Counted from the stretch's first letter, positions 32,600-42,548 are shown. The stretch is 64,000 nt of DNA from Pigmentiphaga humi (GCF_900606115.1 NZ_UWPJ01000005.1:124001-188000), one strand, 5' to 3'. Notes: generated by a model from the sequence alone, not told the origin. Translations and numbers: made by a program.

Positions 32600-33754
32600 C
32601 TAGAATGCCTGGGTGTAGATGGCGAGCGCGTCGCGCTGCGCCAGTTCGCGCGGATTGTTCATCAGCAGCCGGTCCACGGTCATGGCGGCCTCGGCCAGCA
32701 CCGGCAGGTCGGCTTCGCCCACCCCCACCTCGCGCAGGCGCTGCGGAATCGGCGAACCCTGCACGTGCCCGCGCATGGCCGCGATGAATGCTTGGGCGGC
32801 CTCCGCATCGGCGGCATCGCGCAGCGCCGGGTCGAGCGCGCGGCCCAGCTCGGCATACAGATGGCCCGCCGCCGGCAGGTTGAACACCAGCGTGGGCGCC
32901 ATCACCAGCGCGTTGGCCAATCCGTGCGGTACGTGGAAGTGGCTGCCCAGCGGATGTGCCAGAGCGTGGATGGCAGCTACCGGCGCGTTGGCGAAGGCCA
33001 TGCCCGCCAGCAGCGAGCCGAGCAGCATGGCCTCGCGCGCCGCGATGTCGCTGCCGTCGGCCACCGCGCGGCCGAGGTGGGCATGCAGCAATTGCAGCGC
33101 GCGCACCGCCAACATGTCCGAGATGGGATTCTTCCTGTGCCGCGTCGTATAGGCCTCGATGGCATGGACCATGGCGTCTATCCCGGTCATCGCCGTGGGT
33201 CCGGCGGGCAGGGCGGCGGTCAGTTCCGCGTCCAGCACGGCCAGGTCGGGATACAGCAGCGAGCTGATCACGCCGCGCTTCTGGTGATCGGGGGTGGAGA
33301 CCACCGCGGTGGGCGTCGCCTCCGAGCCGGTGCCCGCCGTGGTCGGGACCTGGATCAGCGGCAGGCGCGGCCCGGCGGCGCGCTGGACGCCATAGATGTC
33401 CTCCAGGCGCTGCGGACGCGCAGCCAGCAGCGCGACCAGCTTGGCGGTGTCGAGCGAACTGCCGCCGCCCAGGCCGATCACGCAGTCGGCGCCGTCGTCC
33501 CGGGCCGCCTGCGCCGCCTCCAGCACCACGTGCTCGGGCGGATCGGCCTCGACGCGGTCGTAGACCGTAGCGTGCAGGCCGGCGGCGCGCAGGGCTGCGG
33601 CCGGCGCCTCGACCAGGCCGGCGCGCACCAGGCCGGGATCGGTCACGATGAAGGCGCGGCGCTGTCCGCCCGCCTGGAGAGTCTGGGCCAGCTTGAGCGC
33701 GGCCCCGCGCTCGCAAACGATGCGAGGCGTGGTTTCGAATTGGAAGCTAGGCAT
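32600..33754 (-). CDS. iron-containing alcohol dehydrogenase
   Basis: A 384-residue group III (metal-dependent) alcohol dehydrogenase. The nucleotide-binding stretch is GLGGGSSLDTAKLVA and the metal-binding histidines are in AIHALAHPLGSHFHVPHGLANAL. It resembles maleylacetate reductases and butanol-type dehydrogenases; context with an aldehyde dehydrogenase favours alcohol oxidation. It lies 143 bp after the Bug gene, and a strong hairpin separates them, suggesting lower expression than the Bug protein. Confidence 0.9.
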   Translation of the reverse strand: MPSFQFETTPRIVCERGAALKLAQTLQAGGQRRAFIVTDPGLVRAGLVEAPAAALRAAGLHATVYDRVEADPPEHVVLEAAQAARDDGADCVIGLGGGSSLDTAKLVALLAARPQRLEDIYGVQRAAGPRLPLIQVPTTAGTGSEATPTAVVSTPDHQKRGVISSLLYPDLAVLDAELTAALPAGPTAMTGIDAMVHAIEAYTTRHRKNPISDMLAVRALQLLHAHLGRAVADGSDIAAREAMLLGSLLAGMAFANAPVAAIHALAHPLGSHFHVPHGLANALVMAPTLVFNLPAAGHLYAELGRALDPALRDAADAEAAQAFIAAMRGHVQGSPIPQRLREVGVGEADLPVLAEAAMTVDRLLMNNPRELAQRDALAIYTQAF

Positions 33755-33856
33755 GGGGCATCGGCTCCGTCAGGGGCTACACGGCGCGGCTGGAAAAGGC
33801 GAACGCCGTCCTCACCGCTCGCGCAGTGATGCAAGTCGATTCGAGGGAAGCGAAGA

Positions 33857-33888
33857 GAGGGCGGACCGGCGCAACGCCAACCGCCCTC
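33857..33888 (-). terminator. intercistronic hairpin, possible partial terminator
   Basis: Nested arms GAGGGCGG / CCGCCCTC and GGCG / CGCC around a 3-nt loop begin 10 nt after the Bug stop codon. There is no strong T-run, so partial termination or 3'-end protection of the Bug message is more likely than a full stop. Confidence 0.5.
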
Positions 33889-33897
33889 GGGACACGA

Positions 33898-34863
33898 TCA
33901 GTCGATCGAGATCTTGGTCTTGGCGATCAGCTCGCCGAAGTTCTTGTACTCGGTGCGCAGCGCGCTGCCGAGCTCCTCGGGCGAGGTGGCCACGCTTTCG
34001 AAGCCCATGGCCTGGACCTTCTCGATGGACTCGGGCTTCTTCAGGCTCTTGTTGAACTCCGCGTTCAGGCGCTTGATCACGTCGGCGGGCGTGCCGGCCG
34101 GGGCGAACACGCCGTGCCAACCGGTCACCTTCTCCATCTCGGGCAGGCCCAGTTCGCGGAAGGTCGGCACTTCGGGCAGCGCGCTCGAGCGCTTGGGACC
34201 GATCACGGCCAACGCGTTGAGCTTGCCCGACTTGACGTGCGCCGCGCTGCCCGAATCGAAGGTGAAATCCACCTGGCCGGCCAGCAGGTCCTGGATGGAC
34301 GGCGCCAGGCCCTTGTAGGGAACGTGGGCGGCGTGGGTGCCGGTGTCCAGGTTCAGCAGCGCGCCGGCCACGTGCGGGAACGAGCCGTTGCCGGTGGACG
34401 AATAGTTCAGCTTGTCGGGATTGGCCTTCATCTTGGCGACCAGGCCCTTCAGGTCGGTCACGCCGACCTTGGGGTTGGCCAGCAGCACCATGTTCAGGCC
34501 GGCGGTCATGGCCACCGGCGCGAAATCCTTGACCGGATCGAAAGGCACGTTCTGCATCACGTACGGCCCCAGCGTCAGGGTGCTCGACGCCAGCATCAGC
34601 AGCGTGTAGCCGTCGGCGGGGGCGCGGCGCACGTAGTCGGCGGCGATGTTGCCGTTGGCGCCCGGGCGGTTCTCGACCACGAATTGCCGGCCCAGCGATT
34701 CGCCCATGTCCTTGGCGACCATGCGCGCGATCGCGTCGATGGTACCGCCGGCCGGCACCGACACCACGATGGTGACCGGCTTGGACGGGAAGGCGTCGGC
34801 CGCCGCGGCGACCGACGGAACGAGTGCGGACAGGACCAGCACGGGAAGCAGCTTGCGCATCAT
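33898..34863 (-). CDS. Bug-family periplasmic solute-binding protein
   Basis: A 321-residue tripartite tricarboxylate receptor-type protein. It has a signal peptide (about 1-24, VPSVAAAADAF) and the fold start FPSKPVTIVVSVPAGGTIDAI, with VPFDPVKDF later. It is the first gene of an operon with the alcohol and aldehyde dehydrogenases, transcribed divergently from a LysR gene. A GAGG sequence precedes two consecutive ATG codons; either could start it. The ligand is probably an organic acid linked to the dehydrogenase pathway. Confidence 0.92.
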   Translation of the reverse strand: MMRKLLPVLVLSALVPSVAAAADAFPSKPVTIVVSVPAGGTIDAIARMVAKDMGESLGRQFVVENRPGANGNIAADYVRRAPADGYTLLMLASSTLTLGPYVMQNVPFDPVKDFAPVAMTAGLNMVLLANPKVGVTDLKGLVAKMKANPDKLNYSSTGNGSFPHVAGALLNLDTGTHAAHVPYKGLAPSIQDLLAGQVDFTFDSGSAAHVKSGKLNALAVIGPKRSSALPEVPTFRELGLPEMEKVTGWHGVFAPAGTPADVIKRLNAEFNKSLKKPESIEKVQAMGFESVATSPEELGSALRTEYKNFGELIAKTKISID

Positions 34864-34995
34864 CACACTAAACCTCGGGGGTATTGGGATAAGGGGTATA
34901 TCGGATCGATTGACTCGGGACCGGCGCCGCCTGCCGGCCGGCCCGTCCATATTGAAAATTGTAGGCATCGACGTTATGTGACAATGGGGTTTCTT

Positions 34996-35012
34996 GTTAA
35001 CCTCAGGTTAAC
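34996..35012. promoter_or_regulatory. probable LysR operator
   Basis: GTTAACCTCAGGTTAAC is a perfect palindrome with 8-bp arms and a 1-bp centre, ending 20 bp before the LysR ATG and 133 bp from the Bug start. It is expected to mediate autorepression. Confidence 0.6.
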
Positions 35013-35032
35013 GATTCGCTCGCTTGCCCCCC

Positions 35033-35977
35033 ATGTCCCGACTGCTCAACAGCCGCCATTTCCAGATCTTCACTACCGTCATGCATAGCCGCGGCATGGC
35101 CGAAGCGGCGCTCAAGCTGGGGATTTCCAAGGCGGCCGTGAGCAAGGCCCTGAGCCTGATGGAGCGCGAGACCGGCGTGGCGCTGTTCACGCTGGCGCGC
35201 GGCAGGCTGGAACCCACCGCCGCGGCCCGCCGCCTGCTGCCGCGCGCCGAGCAGGCCGCCAAGCACCTGGAATGGGCGCTGGACGAAGCCTACACGCTCG
35301 ACCAGGGCTCCGCGCGCAGCGTCATCGTGGCGGCGCACGCGCCGCCGCTGATCGCCATCCTGCCCAGCGCCATCCAGCGTTTTCGCCAGACGCACCCCGA
35401 TGCCAACGTGCACCTGCGCGTAGAGGGGCCGCCCAAGGTGCTGGAGTCGGTCGCCCACCACGAGGTGGACCTGGGCGTCACGAATCCGCCCGCGCCGAAT
35501 ACCGTCAGCGCGGTGGATCTCTGCGAGCGCTACACCATTTCGGAGGAACTGCTGGTCGTGGTCCTGCACCGCCGCCATCCGCTGGTGGCCAAGTCGGTGG
35601 TCCGCCCCGCGGATCTGGTCGATCACACGGTGATCGCGCTGCCCGAAGAGTCGCCCACCTCCAGCCTGGTGCGCGCCACCCTGCAGGAAGCCGGGGTCGT
35701 CCTGCCCAAGAACATCGTCGCCAGCACGTCGATGGGCGTGTGCGCGCTGGTGCAGCAGAACGTGGGCATCGGCCTGATCAATCCCATGCTGCTGTCCACC
35801 GGCATCTTTCCCGACATCGTCACGCGGCCCTTCCGGCCGCGCATCGAGCTGTGGACCGAGATCTACTATTCCTCGATACGGCCGCTGAGCCCCGAGGCGC
35901 GCGCGCTGGCCGACTACATCGAAGAAGCCGCCGCCGCGCTGCGCGGCTATAGGCCGATCCCACCCCCTACCCGCTGA
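35033..35977 (+). CDS. LysR-family transcriptional regulator
   Basis: A 314-residue LysR regulator with the winged helix in the first 65 residues (MAEAALKLGISKAAVSKALSLME) and a two-lobed effector domain. It is divergent from the Bug-dehydrogenase operon, and the shared gap contains an 8-1-8 palindrome, so it probably controls that operon and itself. The ATG at 35033 is used; a TTG at 35024 is less likely. The last few codons (RPIPPPTR) and the stop codon lie inside hairpin element copy 5, so this C-terminus was apparently supplied by the repeat. Confidence 0.92.
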   Translation: MSRLLNSRHFQIFTTVMHSRGMAEAALKLGISKAAVSKALSLMERETGVALFTLARGRLEPTAAARRLLPRAEQAAKHLEWALDEAYTLDQGSARSVIVAAHAPPLIAILPSAIQRFRQTHPDANVHLRVEGPPKVLESVAHHEVDLGVTNPPAPNTVSAVDLCERYTISEELLVVVLHRRHPLVAKSVVRPADLVDHTVIALPEESPTSSLVRATLQEAGVVLPKNIVASTSMGVCALVQQNVGIGLINPMLLSTGIFPDIVTRPFRPRIELWTEIYYSSIRPLSPEARALADYIEEAAAALRGYRPIPPPTR

Positions 35978-36040
35978 CGCGGGCCCCCTCGAGGGGGCGG
36001 CGCCAGCGGACCGGCGGAGCCGGATCCGCGGCGCCCTGGG
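35960..36040 (+). repeat. intergenic hairpin element, copy 5
   Basis: It overlaps the end of the LysR gene and continues between convergent genes. The 37-nt hairpin at 35999-36035 has outer arms GGCGCC / GGCGCC, middle GCGGA / TCCGC and inner CCGGC / GCCGG around GGA. Confidence 0.75.
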
Positions 36041-36064
36041 TAAAACCCGGCCCGCTTCGCCGCG

Positions 36065-36373
36065 TCAGCCGCAGTGGATGGCGGTGACGGTGTCGGCGCG
36101 GTTCACGGTGACGTTGACGCGCTGGCTGTTGAACTCCATGGTGGCGGCCTGTCCCGGCCGCATCACGCGCGCCGCCTTGGCGCCGGAAAGCTGGCGGGCT
36201 TCTTCCGCGAGCACCGAGGTCAGCTTCTGGCCCACCAGGACCTGGGCCGGCTGGGCCGAGCATGCGCCGGCCACCGGCGCGGGCGTGTCGGCCGCGGGGG
36301 CCGGCGCGGGCACCGTATTGCAGCCGGCGGCCAGCGCCGCCGACACGATTGCCATGGCTATTCCGTGCTTCAT
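36065..36373 (-). CDS. I78-family peptidase inhibitor lipoprotein
   Basis: A 102-residue lipoprotein with signal peptide and lipobox LAAGC (Cys18), followed by a Pro/Ala linker and a compact domain whose features match the I78 (elastase-type) peptidase inhibitor family: VGQKLTSVLAEEARQLSGAKAARVM, RPGQAATMEF and a final NRADTVTAIHCG. It would act in the periplasm or at the cell surface. AAGGAG ahead of the ATG fixes the start, which overlaps the stop of the phosphoesterase gene (ATGA). Confidence 0.75.
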   Translation of the reverse strand: MKHGIAMAIVSAALAAGCNTVPAPAPAADTPAPVAGACSAQPAQVLVGQKLTSVLAEEARQLSGAKAARVMRPGQAATMEFNSQRVNVTVNRADTVTAIHCG

Positions 36374-37554
36374 GATTGCTCCTTGCCTTGATCGGGTCCG
36401 GCCGGCACCAGCCGCAACAGGGTGATTTCCGACGGCACGCCGAAGCGCGTCGGCGGCCCCCAATAGCCGGACCCGCGATTGATGTACAGCCACATGCGCC
36501 CCACGCGGTGCAGGCCCGCGACGAAAGGCTGCTGCAGCGGCACGAAAAAATTCCAGGGCAAGAATTGCCCGCCGTGCGTATGGCCGGAAAGCTGCAGGTC
36601 GGCGCCGGCCTCGGCGGCGGCCACGCAGCTGCGCGGCTGGTGGGCCAGCAGCAGCTTCGGCGCGCCGGGCGGCGCGCCCGCCAGCGCCGCGGCCGGATCG
36701 CTGCGATGCGCCGGCAGGAAGTGATGCGCGCCGTAGTCGGCGATGCCCGCGACCACCAGCGGCGCGCCGCCGTGGCGCAGCACCGCGTGTTCGTTGAGCA
36801 GCACGCGCAGCCCCGCTTCGCGCAGGAAGTCGACCCACGCCTGCGCGCCGGCATAGTACTCGTGGTTGCCGGTGACGAAAAACGTGCCGTGCCGCGAAAC
36901 CAGCTGCGCCAGCGGCCGCACGTGGTCGGCCAGATCCTCCACGGAACCGTCGACCAGGTCGCCGGTCAGCGCCACCATGTCCGCCTCCAGGCGGTTCACC
37001 ACGTTCACCATGGCCCGCACCTGGCGCGCGCGTATCGTCGGCCCCACGTGCACGTCGCTGAGCTGGGCGATACGGAAACCGTGGAGTTCGGCCGGCAGCC
37101 CCGCCAGGGGCACGTCCACCCGCAGCACCGCCGGCGGCCGGCGCGCCATGAAGAACCCGATGGCGGACATGGCCAGCGCGGCCGCGACGACCGCATAGGC
37201 CGAAACCGGCACCAGGCCCGGTCCGCCCCACAGCGAGCCCGAAAGCAGGAATACGCCCGCGCGCGCCAGCAACGCCACGTCGCGCGCCAGGGTCAGCACG
37301 AACAGGGAAGAGAACAGGCCCATGCACAGCAGGCCGGCCCACACCGCCAGCCGTGCCCGGCCGCTGCCCGACTGGCGCCGCAGCAGCATGCTGGCCGGCA
37401 TCAGCACCACCGACGCCAGCAGGAACGCGCCGAGCAGGCCCGCCAGCCACGGCGCCGACAGCAAGGCCGGCACCAGCCGTACGCCAACGTACAGATGCAC
37501 CAGGCCAATCAGCCCGAAGAACATGGAGCGATGCAGACGGCGCCGCTGGCTCAC
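36370..37554 (-). CDS. membrane-anchored metallophosphoesterase
   Basis: A 394-residue protein with about four N-terminal membrane helices (about 10-28, 35-55, 70-95, 115-135) and a calcineurin-like phosphoesterase domain. Metal ligands are visible in QLSDVHVG, LTGDLVDG, GNHEYY and LSGHTHGGQF. It resembles YkuE/YaeI-type membrane phosphodiesterases, which in some bacteria act on UDP-diacylglucosamine or phosphatidylglycerol-type lipids; the substrate here is unknown. It is co-transcribed with the I78 lipoprotein gene. Confidence 0.88.
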   Translation of the reverse strand: MSQRRRLHRSMFFGLIGLVHLYVGVRLVPALLSAPWLAGLLGAFLLASVVLMPASMLLRRQSGSGRARLAVWAGLLCMGLFSSLFVLTLARDVALLARAGVFLLSGSLWGGPGLVPVSAYAVVAAALAMSAIGFFMARRPPAVLRVDVPLAGLPAELHGFRIAQLSDVHVGPTIRARQVRAMVNVVNRLEADMVALTGDLVDGSVEDLADHVRPLAQLVSRHGTFFVTGNHEYYAGAQAWVDFLREAGLRVLLNEHAVLRHGGAPLVVAGIADYGAHHFLPAHRSDPAAALAGAPPGAPKLLLAHQPRSCVAAAEAGADLQLSGHTHGGQFLPWNFFVPLQQPFVAGLHRVGRMWLYINRGSGYWGPPTRFGVPSEITLLRLVPAGPDQGKEQS

Positions 37555-37641
37555 TGGTGGACCCTCCTGTCGCTGCGCGACTCCTCCCCGGGGGAGAACG
37601 CGCTCATCGCCCCGACTCCGCCGCCGCAGCCAAGCGCGCGC

Positions 37642-38249
37642 TCAGGCCGCTTCGCGCGGCGAGGCGAAGCGGTAGACGGCCAGCGTGCTGCGCCATCCCG
37701 GCAGCCAGGATACTTCCCGGCCGTCCGCGAACGTGACGCGCGTCAGGATGCGCAGCCCCAGCTTGGCGGCCAGCGCCTCGAAATCCTTCATGGTGCACAA
37801 ATGGATGTTGGGCGTGTTGTACCACTGGTAGGGCATCTGCCCGGTCACCGGCATGTGCCCGCGCAGGATCGACAGGCCGTGCGTCCAGTGGCCGAAATTG
37901 GGGAAGGACACGATGCCCTCGCGCGCCACTCGCGCCATCTCCAGCAGGATGCGTTCGGTGTTGTGCACCGCCTGCAGCGTCTGCGACAGCACCACGGTAT
38001 CGAACTGGCCGTCCTCGAACAGCGCCAGTCCGTCTTCCAGGTTCTGCTGGATCACGTTGACGCCCTTGCGCGCGCATTCGATCACGTGCTGGTCGCTGAT
38101 CTCCACGCCTACGGTGCGCGCCCGGCGGGCATCGCGCAGGTGCGCCAGCAGCGTGCCGTCGCCGCAGCCCAGGTCGAGCACGCGCGAGCCGTCGGCGATC
38201 CAGCCGGCGATGCGCGCCAGGTCGGGACGCAGGTTCTGCCTCGTTGCCG

Positions 38250-38253
<4 letters not shown>
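37642..38253 (-). CDS. metW: methionine biosynthesis protein MetW
   Basis: A 203-residue methyltransferase-fold protein of the MetW family. The SAM-binding motif [15 protein letters not shown] (about 25-39) and [31 protein letters not shown] (split by the family-specific turn) are diagnostic. MetW works with MetX in homoserine activation in many proteobacteria and is thought to support its activity. Its start overlaps the stop of metX (ATGA), so the two are translationally coupled and share the riboswitch upstream. Confidence 0.93.
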
Positions 38254-39482
<1,229 letters not shown>

Positions 39483-39490
39483 GATGGACG

Positions 39491-39547
39491 GAACTCTTTA
39501 GCAGGATTTATCGGGCGCCCGCAAGCGGACCAGGCAAATCGGCGCCA
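39491..39547 (-). promoter_or_regulatory. SAM-II riboswitch
   Basis: Upstream of metX the transcript has P1 arms GGCGCC / GGCGCC (39541-39546 and 39514-39519), the conserved CGATTT after the first arm, GATAAAT (39506-39512) and GCTAAAGA (39495-39502). These match the S-adenosylmethionine-binding pseudoknot of the SAM-II class. The only ribosome-site-like AAAGAG for the metX GTG lies inside the pseudoknot. A likely -10 box TACAAT is at 39562-39567. Confidence 0.85.
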
Positions 39548-39611
39548 ATGAAAGTCTTGGAATTGTAGCACCGCGCCCTCCCGGCCCTGCGGGGGCCCGC
39601 GCCTGGCTGCG

Positions 39612-40391
39612 CTACAGCAAGCCCTGCAGGATGGCCTGCGCCACCGCGGCCTGCTTGTTGTTCACGTTGAGCTTGGCAAAGGCGTTGCCCAGGTGGAAAT
39701 TCACCGTGCGCTCGCTCACGCCGATGATGTGGGCGGTCTCCCAGCTCGTCTTGCCCACCGAGGCCCAGCGCAGGCATTCGGCTTCGCGCGCCGACAGGCG
39801 GGTCCTGGCCTGCGGCGGATCCTCCAGGCGCAAACAGGCGTCGAGCACGAGCGAGGCGGCATGGTGGCACAGGCGCGCCAGGCCGCGCTGCCAGGACAAT
39901 CGGGCGGCGCCCCGGCCGCGCTCGAACAACAATGCGAAACACGCTGCCGTATCGCCCGGCTCGCGCATCTCGGCCACCAGCAGCAGCAGGGAATGGGCGT
40001 CCAGGCGGCGCAATTCTTCCTGGACCCGCCCTTTCGGCAAGTCGTCCACCGTATGCAGGGCGGTCCGGATGGCGCCGCCCACCCCCGGCGCCTGCGGGCG
40101 CAGCAATTGCCGGCACGAGTCGCGGAACGCCCGGCACCAGCCCTGCTCGTCCTCGAACAGGCTATGCACTGTGTTCTGCGCCGGCCCGCGCTCGACGATG
40201 CCGAGCGCATGATGGATCGCGCCGAAAGCCCGCGAGAAATCCCGTACGACCTGGCCGACTTCCTGGAAAGACGAGGCATCCATGAGCGGGCGCAACGCCC
40301 GTAGCGCGCCGACGACCATTTGCTGCTCGTTCCCGGACGGAACCGGCGCGTCGGGGGAAAGCGGCGGAGAAGCGATCGGTGTTCTGGCCAT
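39612..40391 (-). CDS. LuxR-type transcriptional regulator without a cognate synthase
   Basis: A 259-residue protein with a C-terminal LuxR helix-turn-helix (about 190-255, LSAREAECLRWASVGKTSWETAHIIGVSERTVNFHLGNAFAKL broken by family-typical turns). A preceding region of about 160 residues is laid out like an autoinducer-binding domain. No luxI gene is nearby, so it may be a solo regulator, or may not bind lactones at all. A start at 40421 would add ten residues. It lies upstream of metX on the same strand, but the riboswitch and its promoter separate them. Confidence 0.8.
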   Translation of the reverse strand: MARTPIASPPLSPDAPVPSGNEQQMVVGALRALRPLMDASSFQEVGQVVRDFSRAFGAIHHALGIVERGPAQNTVHSLFEDEQGWCRAFRDSCRQLLRPQAPGVGGAIRTALHTVDDLPKGRVQEELRRLDAHSLLLLVAEMREPGDTAACFALLFERGRGAARLSWQRGLARLCHHAASLVLDACLRLEDPPQARTRLSAREAECLRWASVGKTSWETAHIIGVSERTVNFHLGNAFAKLNVNNKQAAVAQAILQGLL

Positions 40392-40533
40392 GCCGCCTGT
40401 CGTGATGATGTCGCGTAACATTCTATGACAGGTAATGTGGATGCGAAACCATCGATTGACGGGCGTGCACCCATTATGTCCGAGTGCTTTCCCGCCAATG
40501 CGCCCGCGGATCGCCGCCCGCCGACGCCCGGAT

Positions 40534-42270
40534 TTACTGGTTCAACAGCGACAGGTCGATTTCCGCGGCACGGTTCAGCGCCGCCGCCACCCTGGTGCGC
40601 AGCGCATTGGAATGCGCCCCCAGGATCTCGCGCTTGACGTCCAGCAATTGCTGCGGATGCATCGAGAACTGGGTCAGGCCCAGACCCAGCAGCAGCCGGG
40701 TCAATTCGGTGTCGCCGGCCATTTCGCCGCATACCGAGACCGGCTTGCCGGAACGCGCGCCGGCGTTGATGGTGTTGGCCACCAGCCTCAGCACGGCCGG
40801 ATGCAGCGATTCGTACAGCCCCGCCACGTCGGGATCGGCGCGGTCGATGGCCAGCGTGTACTGGATCAGGTCGTTGGTGCCGATGGAGAGGAAATCGAAC
40901 GCTTCCACGAAGGGTTCGATGGCGATGGCCACCGCCGGCACCTCCACCATGGCGCCGATCTGGATGTTCTGGCTGCAGGCCTGGCCGCGCACGGTCAGCT
41001 CGTGCCTGGCTGCGGCCAGCGCCGTGCAGGCCGCGCGCGCCTCGCGCAGGTGGGCCACCATGGGGATCAGCACCTTGACCGGGCCGTGCGCCGATGCGCG
41101 CAGGATGGCGCGCAGCTGCGTGGCGAACAGCTCGGGATGCGCCAGGCAATAGCGGATGCCGCGCAGGCCCAGCGCGGGATTGGTCGCCACCGTGGCCTCG
41201 CCGTCCAGTTCTTTGTCGGCGCCGATGTCCAGCGTGCGTATCGTCACCGGCCGGCCCGCCATGGTGCGCACTACCGAGGCATAGGCCTCGTACTGCTCGT
41301 CCTCTCCAGGCAGGTCGTTGCGGCCCATGAACAGGAATTCGCTGCGGAACAGGCCGATGCCCTCGGCGCCGGCCTGCATGGCCGCCTCGGCCTCTTCCGG
41401 CAGCTCGATGTTGGCCAGCATCGAGACCATCACGCCATCCAGCGTGATCGCCGGCACGTCGCGCAGCGCCGCCAGCGTGGCGCGCTCGCGCGCGTAGTCG
41501 GCCTGGCGGGCGCGATACTCGTCGACCACCCGGTCGGGCGGGTTGACCAGCAGCACGCCCTGCTCGCCGTCGACGATCACCACGTCGCCGTCGCGCAGCA
41601 GCGGCCGCGCCACGCCTAGCGCCACCACTGCCGGCACGCCCATGCTGCGCGCCACGATCGCCGTGTGCGAAGTCGCCCCGCCCAGGTCGGTGGCGAACGC
41701 GGCAAAGCGCGCGCCGCGCAGCTTGAGCATGTCGGCCGGGGAAATGTCGTGCGCCACCACCACCAGCGGGTCGCCATGCTCGGCCAGGGTGGAGGCGCGC
41801 AGGCTGCGCGGCTTGCCGTCCGCCTCGGCCAGCGCATGCAGCACGCGCTCGATCACCTGGCGCACGTCGCTGCCGCGCTCGCGCATGTACTCGTCGTCCA
41901 TTTGCGCGAACTGCTCGGCCAGCGCCTGGCCCTGGGCGGTCAGCGCCCATTCGGCGTTGTAGTGGCGGGTGCGGATGATGCCGAGCGGCTCCTGCGAGAT
42001 CATCGCGTCCGCCAGGATCATGCCGTGCACCTGCAGGATGGCGCCCAACTCGCGCGGCACGTCGGCCGGCAAGTGGGATTCCAGGTAGGCCAGTTCATCG
42101 GCGGCCGCGCGGAAAGCCGCCCGCAGCCGCGCGCATTCGGCTTCGACGTCCTCTTCGGCGATCCGGTAGTGCGAAACCTCGAGCGCCGCCGCGCCGATGA
42201 CCACGGCCCGCCCGATGGCGTAGCCGCGCGATACGCCCAATCCGTGCAGGGCCAGCATCGAGGTTTCCAT
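40534..42270 (-). CDS. ptsI: phosphoenolpyruvate-protein phosphotransferase (enzyme I)
   Basis: A 578-residue cytosolic enzyme I that takes phosphate from phosphoenolpyruvate and gives it to HPr. The active His is in GGATSHTAIVARSMGVPAVV. The PEP-binding barrel contains GIGLFRSEFLFMGR, SIGTNDLIQY and the conserved CGEMAGD. Length matches E. coli EI. It is the last gene of gshB-EIIA-ptsH-ptsI, with no sugar-specific membrane component nearby, so the chain probably serves regulation rather than sugar uptake. Confidence 0.95.
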   Translation of the reverse strand: METSMLALHGLGVSRGYAIGRAVVIGAAALEVSHYRIAEEDVEAECARLRAAFRAAADELAYLESHLPADVPRELGAILQVHGMILADAMISQEPLGIIRTRHYNAEWALTAQGQALAEQFAQMDDEYMRERGSDVRQVIERVLHALAEADGKPRSLRASTLAEHGDPLVVVAHDISPADMLKLRGARFAAFATDLGGATSHTAIVARSMGVPAVVALGVARPLLRDGDVVIVDGEQGVLLVNPPDRVVDEYRARQADYARERATLAALRDVPAITLDGVMVSMLANIELPEEAEAAMQAGAEGIGLFRSEFLFMGRNDLPGEDEQYEAYASVVRTMAGRPVTIRTLDIGADKELDGEATVATNPALGLRGIRYCLAHPELFATQLRAILRASAHGPVKVLIPMVAHLREARAACTALAAARHELTVRGQACSQNIQIGAMVEVPAVAIAIEPFVEAFDFLSIGTNDLIQYTLAIDRADPDVAGLYESLHPAVLRLVANTINAGARSGKPVSVCGEMAGDTELTRLLLGLGLTQFSMHPQQLLDVKREILGAHSNALRTRVAAALNRAAEIDLSLLNQ

Positions 42271-42272
42271 GA

Positions 42273-42548
42273 TTACTCGGCCTCTCCGAATTTCTGCGCG
42301 AACAGCGCCTCGATCTGGTCCAGCGCCTCCTGGGCGTCTTCGCCGACCGCGTCCACGGTTACCTTGCTACCCATGCCGGCCGCCAGCATCATGACGCCCA
42401 TGATGCTCTTGGCGTTGACCCGGCGCGCGCCGCGGGCGATGTGGATCTCGCTGCGGAACTTGCTGGCGAGCTGGGTCAGCTTGGCCGATGCCCGCGCGTG
42501 CAGGCCCAGCTTGTTGATAACGGCGATGTCGATGCTCGGCATGGTCAT
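42273..42548 (-). CDS. ptsH: phosphocarrier protein HPr
   Basis: A 91-residue HPr with the phospho-His in KLGLHARASA (His17 from this start, His15 from the next ATG) and the regulatory serine region NAKSIMGVM (Ser48). The serine site is the target of HPr kinase in many betaproteobacteria. The first ATG overlaps the EIIA stop codon (ATGA), so it is chosen; the ATG two codons later is also possible. It lies 2 bp from ptsI. Confidence 0.93.
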   Translation of the reverse strand: MTMPSIDIAVINKLGLHARASAKLTQLASKFRSEIHIARGARRVNAKSIMGVMMLAAGMGSKVTVDAVGEDAQEALDQIEALFAQKFGEAE

